Below, piece by piece: positions 25,352 to 32,898 of a DNA stretch of 64,000 bases. Position 1 is the stretch's first letter. Each line of letters begins with the position of its first letter. The DNA comes from Streptomyces sannanensis (GTDB lineage: Bacteria > Actinomycetota > Actinomycetes > Streptomycetales > Streptomycetaceae), in assembly GCF_039536205.1 (NCBI RefSeq), contig NZ_BAAAYL010000001.1:868001-932000 (forward strand), in the 5' to 3' direction. The notes beneath the pieces were generated by a model. That model saw only the letters and a program-made list of their open reading frames with translations, had not been told where the DNA came from and did no database searches. A program made the translations under genes and the position numbers.

Positions 25352-26167
25352 TCAGGAGGCTCGGCGCTCGTGGGGGTGGTGACTGATCTCCACGTTTCCG
25401 CTGTCTCCGAAGGTCAGCCGGCAGGTGTCGGCGCGGTAGGTGGCGACCGAGACGGCGGCGGTCCTGCCCTCGGCGACGTACCGGGTGGTGACGACGAGGA
25501 CGGGTGCGCCGGGCAGCCGGTCGAGTTCCTTGGCGTCGTCGGCGCGTGCCGAGCCGAGCTCGACGGCGCGGTCCTGGCTGTCGAGCTCGAGTCGCTGGAG
25601 TTCACGCAGAACGCTGCGGGCGCGGGCGGGCCCGGAGGGGCTGTCGATGGCCGGCAGGTCGGGCACCGAGCCGACCGGTACGTACAGCAGCTCGGCCGCG
25701 ACAGGCTGACCGTGGGTCAGCCGCAGCCTGCGCACCACGTTCACCTCTTCACCGGGCTCGATGCCGAGGAGGCGGGCCACCATCGCGGGCGGGGTGGCGC
25801 TGGTGCATCCGCCGGCCTGCCAGGTGTCACCGGGAGCGCCCGGCCAGTCGTGCTGCGAGGTGCCGACGGCCACACCGACGCGAGGCGGGGCGACGGTGGT
25901 GCCCACACCCCGGCGGCGCTGGAGCCGGCCTTCGAGCTCCAGCTGATCAAGTGCCTGGCGCAGGGTGGCGCGGGCCACACCGAAGCGGGCAGCCAGTTCG
26001 CGCTCGTTGGGCAGGATCTCGCCGACCGCGAAGTCCGAGTCGAGGGCCTCGCTGAGCACGGTCTTGAGGTGCCAGTACTTGGGCTCCGGCGCCGATTCGA
26101 GCTGCGTGGTCCCCACCCTGTCCTCCGCAATCGCAGTATCCCCGCGGCTTTTCGCGCCCTTGTTCAT
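25352..26167 (-). CDS. GntR-family (HutC/DasR-like) transcriptional regulator
   Basis: A 271-residue regulator with an N-terminal winged helix (NERELAARFGVARATLRQAL, about residues 55-75) followed by GRLQRRRGVGTTVAPP, then a UTRA ligand domain (RLRLTHGQPVAAELLYVPVG; VLVVTTRYVAEGRTAAVSVATYRAD). The HutC/UTRA type binds small effectors such as sugar phosphates. The ATG at 26167 has AGGAACC upstream; a GTG 18 bases earlier is possible. A dre-like palindrome 48 bp upstream suggests autoregulation. The target regulon is not evident from the neighbours. Confidence 0.88.
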   Translation of the reverse strand: MNKGAKSRGDTAIAEDRVGTTQLESAPEPKYWHLKTVLSEALDSDFAVGEILPNERELAARFGVARATLRQALDQLELEGRLQRRRGVGTTVAPPRVGVAVGTSQHDWPGAPGDTWQAGGCTSATPPAMVARLLGIEPGEEVNVVRRLRLTHGQPVAAELLYVPVGSVPDLPAIDSPSGPARARSVLRELQRLELDSQDRAVELGSARADDAKELDRLPGAPVLVVTTRYVAEGRTAAVSVATYRADTCRLTFGDSGNVEISHHPHERRAS

Positions 26168-26214
26168 CAAGGGTTCCTGCACCAACCCTGCCGACCATAG
26201 GGCGGGCCCTCCCC

Positions 26215-26228
26215 TTGGTCAAGACCAA
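26215..26228. promoter_or_regulatory. dre-like GntR operator
   Basis: TTGGTCAAGACCAA: arms TTGGTC and GACCAA around AA. It differs by one central base from the DasR-responsive element core TGGTCTAGACCA. It lies 48 bp upstream of the GntR gene start, where autoregulation would act. Confidence 0.65.
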
Positions 26229-26294
26229 TGCGGGGCAGCACAGGGCACCGCGGTCCTGGTGAGGACGCGGGGCCCGAAAGAAGGGAGGAGGCGG

Positions 26295-27179
26295 CTACCG
26301 TTCGGCGAGGGCGAGCAGTTTGTCAGGGTTGCGCACGATATAGATGCACTGAATGCGCCCGTCGGCCACGTCCAGCTGGAAGACACTGTCCGGTTTCCCT
26401 CCGGACAGGACGAACAGCGCGGGACCCCCATTGATCTCCACAAAGCGGAACTCGACATTCTCGACCCCGCGTTGCGCGGCACCGAGCAGGAAGCGGCCGA
26501 CCTTGTCCGCACTCTCGATGACACGCAGCGGGGCCTTGGCCTTGCCGCCACTGTCGCCGACGAGGCGTACGTCGGGCGCGAGAAGGGAGAGCAACCCATC
26601 GAGGTCGTCGCCGGCCGCCGCGGCCAGGAAACGTTCCGTCAGGTCACGGCGTTCGGCCGGGTCGACGTCGAAGCGCGGCTTGCGCTCCTCCACATGCCGT
26701 CGCGCACGCCCCGCGAGCTGGCGCACCGCCGCCTCCGAACGCTCCAGTACGGCGGCGATGTCACCGTACGGATAGCCGAAGGCCTCCCGCAGGACGAACA
26801 CCGCGCGCTCCAGCGGTGAGAGCGACTCCAGCACCACCAGCACGGCGAGCGACACCGACTCGGCGAGCACGGCCTGCTCCGCGGTGTCCGGGACGACCGT
26901 CCCGAAGTCGGTGACCAGCGGCTCCGGCAACCAGGGCCCCACGTATGCCTCACGCCACGACTGCGCCTGCCGCAGCCGGTCGATGGCCAGCCTGGTCGCG
27001 GTCCGTACCAGGAACGCACGTGGCTCCCGGACGTCCGTGCGGTCCTCGGCCGACCAACGCAGCCAGGCCTCCTGCACGATGTCCTCGGCATCGACCACCC
27101 GGCCGAGCATGCGGTAGGCCACACCGAAGAGGACGGGCCGGTGCTCTTCGAAGACATCGGTCGCGGTCTCGGTCGTCAC
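26295..27179 (-). CDS. ECF41-type sigma factor with SnoaL-like C-terminal domain
   Basis: A 294-residue sigma factor: sigma-2 (FGVAYRMLGRVVDAEDIVQE, about 20-85), sigma-4 (LSPLERAVFVLREAFGYPYG, about 120-165), and a SnoaL/NTF2-like C-terminal domain with GDSGGKAKA in place of the family DGGGK motif and a terminal NPDKL. In ECF41 proteins these C-terminal motifs contact the core sigma and tune activity, replacing a separate anti-sigma factor. ECF41 genes usually neighbour an oxidoreductase, epimerase or carboxymuconolactone decarboxylase; here the divergent gene encodes an NADP-binding protein. Confidence 0.9.
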   Translation of the reverse strand: MTTETATDVFEEHRPVLFGVAYRMLGRVVDAEDIVQEAWLRWSAEDRTDVREPRAFLVRTATRLAIDRLRQAQSWREAYVGPWLPEPLVTDFGTVVPDTAEQAVLAESVSLAVLVVLESLSPLERAVFVLREAFGYPYGDIAAVLERSEAAVRQLAGRARRHVEERKPRFDVDPAERRDLTERFLAAAAGDDLDGLLSLLAPDVRLVGDSGGKAKAPLRVIESADKVGRFLLGAAQRGVENVEFRFVEINGGPALFVLSGGKPDSVFQLDVADGRIQCIYIVRNPDKLLALAER

Positions 27180-27289
27180 TCCCCCATCCCACCCGAATGA
27201 TCAACGGCTGTCCAGGTGGAAAAGGTGCGTAAAAGAGCACAATGTGCGGGCGGCCGCCGACGGTCGGCGGACCGGTTCTGGAGGATCCG

Positions 27290-27943
27290 ATGCGCTACGG
27301 AGTTCTGGGTACGGGTGTGGTCGGCCGCACGCTCGGCGACAAACTCGTGGAGCTGGGCCACGAGGTGATCATGGGCTCCCAGGAGAAGGACAATCCGCGG
27401 GCGCTGGAGTGGGCCGCGGGCGCCGGACCCCGCGCGAGCACCGGGACGTTCGCCGACGCCGCCGGTTCAGGGGAGGCCGTGATCCTGGCGGTGGGCGGCC
27501 AGGTGGCACTCTCCGCTCTGCACTCGGCGGGCGAAAGGCAACTCGCAGGCAAGCTGCTCGTCGACGTGACGAATCCGCTGTCCTTCGAGGACGGCCGGCT
27601 GCGGCTGTCACCGGTCGAGTCCGACAGTGTCGGTGCACAGATCCAGCGCTACTTCCCGGAGGCCCGGGTGGTGAAGACGCTGAACACCGTCAACTGCGCG
27701 GTCATGGTCGATCCCGCGCGGGTGCCGGGCGAGCACCAGGTCTTCGTCTGCGGCGACGACCCCGCGGCGAAGGAGCAGGCGGTCGCCCTCCTCGGCGAGT
27801 TCGGCTGGCCGCCGCACCGGGTCATCGATCTGGGCGGAATCGAGGAGTCCCGCACGGTGGAGATGTGGCTGCCGCTCTGGGTGAGCCTCATGCAGCGGTT
27901 CGGTCACACCGACTTCAATCTGGAGATCCGTCGGGCGAAGTAG
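27290..27943 (+). CDS. NADPH-dependent F420-reductase-like NAD(P)-binding protein
   Basis: A 217-residue single-domain Rossmann protein: N-terminal YGVLGTGVVGRTLGDKL dinucleotide fold, MGSQEK basic turn suited to NADP(H), AVILAVGG strand, VDVTNPL and VVKTLNTVNCAVM. It resembles the F420_oxidored group. It has GGAGGATCCG before the ATG. Being divergent from an ECF41 sigma gene, it is the probable COE-type target of that sigma factor. The substrate is unknown. Confidence 0.82.
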   Translation: MRYGVLGTGVVGRTLGDKLVELGHEVIMGSQEKDNPRALEWAAGAGPRASTGTFADAAGSGEAVILAVGGQVALSALHSAGERQLAGKLLVDVTNPLSFEDGRLRLSPVESDSVGAQIQRYFPEARVVKTLNTVNCAVMVDPARVPGEHQVFVCGDDPAAKEQAVALLGEFGWPPHRVIDLGGIEESRTVEMWLPLWVSLMQRFGHTDFNLEIRRAK

Positions 27944-28060
27944 GCGCGCCCTGTCGGGGAACACGCCTCCGAATCAGAAGCTACCCGGCGGTAGCTGTTG
28001 CTGACAGGATGTCCAAAAGTGAATCCGGTGCCACCGTCTCCGCAGACAGGGAGCAGCAGC

Positions 28061-28891
28061 ATGTCCGCACAGATCTCGTTCACCATCGAGTCACCCCACG
28101 GCAGCCGCACGGCGTCCATCGCCTACCGTCGCACCGGAGCGGGTGAACCGCTGCTGCTGCTCCACGGAATAGGGCACCACCGGCAGGCCTGGGACCCGGT
28201 GCTGCCCGCACTGGCCGCGGAACGCGACGTGATCGCAGTGGACCTGCCCGGCTTCGGCGAGTCGCCCTCGCTGCCCGAGAGCGTGCGGTACGACCTCACG
28301 ACCATGGGGGCCACACTCGGCGCGCTGTGCGAGGCACTCGGGGTGGAGCGCCCGCATGTGGCGGGCAACTCGCTCGGCGGGCTGCTCGCTCTGGAGCTGG
28401 GCCGTGAGAAACTCGCCCGCTCCGTCACAGCCCTGTCCCCGGCCGGATTCTGGACCGAGACCGAACGCCGCTTCGCCTTCGCGACGCTGCTGGCGATGCG
28501 CCACGGTGCGAGGGCACTGCCGCTCCCCGTCATCGAGCGGCTGGCCGGCACGGCGGCCGGGCGCGCGGCACTCACCAGCACCATCTACGCCCGGCCGGGG
28601 CGTCGCTCACCGGAGGCGGTCGTCGCGGAGACCCTCGCGCTGCGGGACGCCACAGGCTTCGAGCAGACGCTCGCGGCCGGGCGAAGCGTGCTGTTCACCG
28701 ACGACGTGCCCGATGTGCCGGTCACCGTGGCCTGGGGCAGCCGCGACCGGTTGCTGCTGCGCCGCCAGGGGATCCGCGCCAAGCACATCATTCCGGCCGC
28801 CCGGCTGGTCCGCCTGCCGGGCTGCGGCCATGTCCCGATGAACGACGATCCGGCCCTGGTGGCCCGCGTCATCCTCGACACCAGCCGCTGA
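28061..28891 (+). CDS. alpha/beta hydrolase
   Basis: A 276-residue cytoplasmic alpha/beta-hydrolase: oxyanion HGIGHHRQAW, nucleophile elbow GNSLGG (Ser at about residue 105), acid probably in AWGSRDRLLL and His in GCGHVPMNDDP near the C-terminus. The ATG at 28061 has CAGGGAG upstream. Substrate unknown. A C-rich hairpin follows the stop (28895-28918), separating it from the phoD remnant. Confidence 0.88.
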   Translation: MSAQISFTIESPHGSRTASIAYRRTGAGEPLLLLHGIGHHRQAWDPVLPALAAERDVIAVDLPGFGESPSLPESVRYDLTTMGATLGALCEALGVERPHVAGNSLGGLLALELGREKLARSVTALSPAGFWTETERRFAFATLLAMRHGARALPLPVIERLAGTAAGRAALTSTIYARPGRRSPEAVVAETLALRDATGFEQTLAAGRSVLFTDDVPDVPVTVAWGSRDRLLLRRQGIRAKHIIPAARLVRLPGCGHVPMNDDPALVARVILDTSR

Positions 28892-28960
28892 GCCCCGCCC
28901 TTCCGGGGAGGGGCGGCGGATGCCCGGCCACGCACATCCGCCGCCCGTCAAGTCGTCGTT

Positions 28961-28982
28961 GTTCATCCGGGGTTCATGTGCC
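28961..28982 (+). promoter_or_regulatory. PHO box (PhoP binding site) in front of the phoD remnant
   Basis: Two adjacent 11-base direct repeats: GTTCATCCGGG (28961-28971), which fits the PhoP unit consensus GTTCAYYYRGG at every position, and GTTCATGTGCC (28972-28982), which fits less well. PhoP activates phosphate-starvation genes such as phoD in Streptomyces. Here the site runs directly into the truncated phoD frame. Confidence 0.6.
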
Positions 28983-29668
28983 CGCCGTGGGGGGCCGACG
29001 GCAGGATGCACCGGGTCGTGCGGCCCGGTCCGCTGCTCGACGTCTTCGTGCTGGACATGCGGTCGTACCGCAACGCCAACTCTCCCGGCCGGCAGACCGA
29101 CGACACCACGGGCATCCTCGGCGCCGAGCAGTTGGAGTGGCTCGAGCGGGAGCTGGTCCGTTCGCGCGCGGTGTGGAAGGTGATCGCCGCCGACATGCCG
29201 CTGGGCCTGGTGGTCCCGGACGGCGCGGCGAACTTCGAGGCCGTCGCACAGGACGATCCGGGCGCGCCGCTGGGCCGGAAGCTGCAGATCGCGGAACTGC
29301 TGCGGTTCATCAAGCACCGCGGGATCACCGGCACGCTGTGGCTGACGGCCGATGTGCACTACACCTCGGCCCAGCACTACGACCCGTCGCGCGCCGTCTT
29401 CAAGGACTTCGCCCCATTCCGGGAGTTCGTCTCGGGGCCGCTGGCCGCGGGCGGATTCCCGGCCAACGAGCTGGACGAGACCTTCGGCCCCGACCGGGTC
29501 TTCGTGCACGCGCCGACGAGGCCGAATGTCTCCCCGATGGAGTCCCCGCAGTGCTTCGGCAAGGTCGAGATCGACGGCGGGAGCGGCGAGCTGACCGTGC
29601 GGCTGCGGGCCGAGGGCGGCACGGTACTGTTCAGCAAGGTGCTGCAGCCGGGACACGTCGGACAGTAA
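28976..29668 (+). pseudogene. alkaline phosphatase D (PhoD-like), N-terminally deleted
   Basis: The frame encodes the last 215 or so residues of a PhoD-type phosphatase: GPLLDVFVLDMRSYRNAN, GILGAEQLEWLERELVRS, WKVIAADMPLGLVV, LWLTADVHYTSAQHYDP and the C-terminal beta strands. The signal peptide, the N-terminal Ig-like domain and the first metal ligands (about 300 residues) are gone, with homology starting near 29005. It could be translated from ATG 28976 but could not be exported or form the Fe/Ca active site. The upstream PHO box shows the deletion spared the promoter. Confidence 0.82.
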
Positions 29669-29766
29669 TCGGCCGAAAATAGCCCCAAAACCGACAGAAC
29701 CACACTTAACCCATCAGTCACAAACTGTTCGCGATCACGCAACACCGTTCGGCGAGAGTGAACGTC

Positions 29767-31164
29767 ATGACGGACGTGATGACTGCGAAGAAAACCCGCC
29801 TCCCGCACCGCCGGCGCCGGAACCTCATCGAGCTGGCTGCCGTGTTCACCGCCGTGGCGGTCGCCGACTCGATCGCGAACATGATCGCGCACGGCCCGGA
29901 CGGGCTGTTCCTGCTGGTCGCCTCGGTGGTGGCGCTGGTCGCCACCGCCGCGTTCCACACCTGGTGGGCCCGGCGGCACAGCCATGCCCCGCCCGCCGAC
30001 GACGGGGGTGGTACGGGCCACAGGACCACAGCGCCGCCCGCCGCGCAGGACGCCCCCGAGCGGCAGACGGCCCTGTGGCGGATGCGTACGACCGTACGGG
30101 ACGAACCCGGCAGCCTGGCGGCTCTGTGCAGTGCGCTCGCCCGGCACCACGTCGACATCCTCACCCTGCAGACCCATCCGCTCGCGGACGGCACGGTGGA
30201 CGAGTTCCTGCTGCGCGCCCCGCGGGAGCTGCTCGCGGCCCGGCTCACCCGGGAGATCACCGCGGCGGGCGGCAGCGACACCTGGATCGAGCGGGCGGAC
30301 GCCCACGATCTGGTCGACACCCCGACGAGGCTGCTCGGCCTGGCCACCCGCACCGCTCTGGACGCCGCCGAACTCCCGCTCACGCTGCGCCAGCTGCTCG
30401 GCCGCTGCACCATCCACTCGGTGCCCGCCGTCTCGCCGACCGGCCGGCCCACCGGCGAAACGGCCCCGGTGGAGGGCGTACTGGACGGGACGGTGATGCG
30501 GTTGCGCGACCCGCGCGGCGGCGTGATCACCGTCGAGCGCCCCTGTCTTCCCTTCACGCCCAGCGAGTTCGCCCGCGCCCGTGCCCTGGTCGAGCTGGAT
30601 GCCCGCCTGGGCCCGAGGGTCCCGCACAGCCAGGACGTCCTCGCCCTGGCCGAGGGCGACCCGATCACCGTGCGCAGGGCCGACCAGGACGATGTCGACG
30701 CCGCCCGAGCCATGCACGGCCGCTGCTCCGAGCGGACCCTGAAGCTCCGCTACCACGGCCCGGTGGGCGACGCCGACCGTTATCTGAACCACCTGCTCAG
30801 CCCCCGCTTCGGCCGCACCCTCGCCGTGGAGACGGCCGCGGGCCGGCTGGTGGCCCTCGGCCATCTGCTCTGGGACGGCGACGAGACCGAGGTCGCCCTG
30901 CTGGTCGAGGACGACTGGCAGCGCCGTGGCATCGGCTCCGAGCTGCTGCGACGGCTGGTGGGGCTGGCTGTCGAGGCGGGCTGCGAGAACGTCTACGCCG
31001 TCACCCAGGCCTCCAACACCGGGATGGTCGCGGTGATGCGAGGCCTGGGGCTGCCCCTCGACTACCAGATCGAGGAGGGGACGCTCGTGATCACTGCGCG
31101 GCTACGGACGGCGCCGGCACCGTCGCGTCCGCCGTACGAGCCGTACCAGCGGACGGAGCGCTGA
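29767..31164 (+). CDS. membrane-anchored ACT-GNAT acetyltransferase
   Basis: A 465-residue protein with three parts: two N-terminal membrane helices (about 22-38 and 47-65), an ACT-like domain (about 100-165: MRTTVRDEPGSLAALCSALA and VDILTLQTH), a linker domain, and a C-terminal GNAT fold (about 300-440: WQRRGIGSELLRRLVGLA acetyl-CoA loop). ACT domains bind amino acids, so amino-acid-controlled acylation is plausible, as in actinobacterial lysine acetyltransferases of this kind. The ATG at 29767 follows GAGAG. An AT-richer promoter region lies just upstream. The last 74 bases overlap the convergent gene. Confidence 0.8.
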   Translation: MTDVMTAKKTRLPHRRRRNLIELAAVFTAVAVADSIANMIAHGPDGLFLLVASVVALVATAAFHTWWARRHSHAPPADDGGGTGHRTTAPPAAQDAPERQTALWRMRTTVRDEPGSLAALCSALARHHVDILTLQTHPLADGTVDEFLLRAPRELLAARLTREITAAGGSDTWIERADAHDLVDTPTRLLGLATRTALDAAELPLTLRQLLGRCTIHSVPAVSPTGRPTGETAPVEGVLDGTVMRLRDPRGGVITVERPCLPFTPSEFARARALVELDARLGPRVPHSQDVLALAEGDPITVRRADQDDVDAARAMHGRCSERTLKLRYHGPVGDADRYLNHLLSPRFGRTLAVETAAGRLVALGHLLWDGDETEVALLVEDDWQRRGIGSELLRRLVGLAVEAGCENVYAVTQASNTGMVAVMRGLGLPLDYQIEEGTLVITARLRTAPAPSRPPYEPYQRTER

Positions 31165-32293
31165 GCGCCTCGGACAGATCGCGCCACAGGTCCTCGACGT
31201 CCTCGAGGCCCACGGACATCCGCAGCAGCCGGTCGCTGACGCCCGCCGACCGCCGGTCTCCCTCCTCCACGATGCGGTGGCTGATGGAGGCCGGATGCTG
31301 GATGAGCGTGTCGACACTGCCGAGGCTGACGGCCGGGGTGATCAGCCGCACGCCGGAGATCACCGCGTGCGGGTCGCCGTGCACCTCGAAGGCGACCATG
31401 GCGCCGCCCAGCTTCGGATAGTGGACACGGGCGACGCGCGGGTCGGCGGCCAGCCGCTGGGCCAGTTCCGCGGCGGTAGCCGACGCGGCCCGTACCCGCA
31501 CGGGCAGAGTGGAGAGCCCGCGCAGCAGCAGATAGCCGGCCAGGGGGTGCAGCAACCCGCCGGTGGCGAAGCGGACCTGCCGCAGCGCACCCGCGAACTC
31601 CTTGTCACAGGCGACCACTCCGGCGATCACGTCGCCGTGCCCGCCCAGGTACTTGGTCGCACTGTGGAGCACGATCCTGGCGCCGCTCTCCACCGGCCGC
31701 TGGAGCACCGGGGTGGCGAAGGTGTTGTCGACGAGCAGCGGCACCGAACCGCAGGCATGCGCGATCGCCCGGATGTCGACCTCGGCGAGCGTCGGATTGG
31801 CCGGCGTCTCGACCATCACCAGGCCGGTGTCCGGGCGGATCGCGTCCGCGACGCCGGCCGGGTCGGTCCAGGTCACCTCGGTGCCGAGGAGACCGGCGGT
31901 GAGGAGGTGGTCGCTGCATCCGTACAACGGGCGCACGGCCACCACATGGCGAAGGCCGAGGCTCGCCCGTACCAGCAGCACCGCGCTCAGGGCCGCCATG
32001 CCGCTCGCGAAGGAGACGGCGCTCTCGGTGCCCTCGAGCCGTGCCAGGGCGGTCTCGAAGCGGGCGGTGGTGGGGTTGTCGAGCCGGGCGTAGACGGGCG
32101 ACCCCTCCGGCAGCTCGCCGGTCGCGGCGAACTGGTCGATCCTGGCCGCCTCCGCCCTGCTGTCGGACGACGGGTACGTGGTGGACAGGTCGATCGGCGC
32201 CGCGTGCAGGCCCATGGCCGCGAGGTCCTCGCGTCCGGCGTGCACGGCTTCGGTGGCCAGAGCCCTGGGGGTGATGGGGGTGTCCGTATCCAT
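31091..32293 (-). CDS. trans-sulfuration PLP enzyme (cystathionine gamma-synthase/lyase family)
   Basis: A 400-residue Cys/Met-metabolism PLP enzyme: PIDLSTTYPS, SPVYARLDNPT, SFASGMAALSA, LLVDNTFATPV and the PLP lysine in VLHSATKYLGGHGDV (about residue 207). It could be a cystathionine lyase/synthase or methionine gamma-lyase; sequence alone does not decide. The ATG at 32293 has AGGGTT upstream. It is divergent from an Lrp/AsnC gene 59 bp away, probably its regulator. Its 3' end overlaps the GNAT gene tail to tail. Confidence 0.88.
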   Translation of the reverse strand: MDTDTPITPRALATEAVHAGREDLAAMGLHAAPIDLSTTYPSSDSRAEAARIDQFAATGELPEGSPVYARLDNPTTARFETALARLEGTESAVSFASGMAALSAVLLVRASLGLRHVVAVRPLYGCSDHLLTAGLLGTEVTWTDPAGVADAIRPDTGLVMVETPANPTLAEVDIRAIAHACGSVPLLVDNTFATPVLQRPVESGARIVLHSATKYLGGHGDVIAGVVACDKEFAGALRQVRFATGGLLHPLAGYLLLRGLSTLPVRVRAASATAAELAQRLAADPRVARVHYPKLGGAMVAFEVHGDPHAVISGVRLITPAVSLGSVDTLIQHPASISHRIVEEGDRRSAGVSDRLLRMSVGLEDVEDLWRDLSEALSAPSAGTARTADATVPAPSVAAQ

Positions 32294-32352
32294 ATTCGAA
32301 CCCTGAACGGTTACCGGTCCGTAGTGACCGACTGGCGTGTAACGTTCGGCGC

Positions 32353-32835
32353 ATGGCCGATTCCGCCGTACTGGACGCGGTCGATCTGCACATATTGCGC
32401 CTCCTGCAGAACGACGCCCGGACCACCTATCGCGACCTCGCCGCCGAGGTCGGGGTGGCTCCCTCCACCTGCCTGGACCGGGTGGCCCGTCTGCGCCGCA
32501 TCGGGGTGATACTCGGCCATCAACTGCGCGTCGACCCCGCCAAGCTCGGCCGCGGCATCGAGGCGCTGCTGTCGGTGCAGGTGAGACCGCACCGCAGGGA
32601 GCTGATCGGCCCCTTCGTGGACCGCATCCGGGCACTGCCCGAATCACGCGCGCTGTTCCATCTCACCGGGCCCGACGACTATCTGGTGCATGTGGCCGTG
32701 ACAGACACCGCCGATCTCCAGCGACTGGTCCTGGACGAATTCACCTCACAACGCGAAGTGGCCAGGGTCGAAACCAGGCTCATCTTCCAGCAGTGGGACT
32801 GCGGTCCACTGCTGCCGCCCGCATCGGGCCGTTGA
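32353..32835 (+). CDS. Lrp/AsnC-family transcriptional regulator
   Basis: A 160-residue regulator with an N-terminal winged HTH (LDAVDLHILRLLQNDART, then YRDLAAEVGVAPSTCLDRV) and a C-terminal RAM/ACT-like domain (GIEALLSVQVRPH; LFHLTGPDDYLVHVAVTD). The family forms octamers that sense amino acids. Position and orientation imply control of the divergent Cys/Met PLP enzyme gene through the 59-bp shared promoter region. Confidence 0.9.
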   Translation: MADSAVLDAVDLHILRLLQNDARTTYRDLAAEVGVAPSTCLDRVARLRRIGVILGHQLRVDPAKLGRGIEALLSVQVRPHRRELIGPFVDRIRALPESRALFHLTGPDDYLVHVAVTDTADLQRLVLDEFTSQREVARVETRLIFQQWDCGPLLPPASGR

Positions 32836-32898
32836 CCGACGGATACCGATCGTCGAATAGTGGTGACGCGGGGCGCTCGCGCGTATGAGGATGTCCGC

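Noticed and set aside
27180..27289. ECF41-type promoter (TGTCACA ... CGTC) between the sigma gene and its neighbour
   Set aside because: TGTCCAG at 27209 is partly similar but the spacing to any CGT is too short to claim a match.
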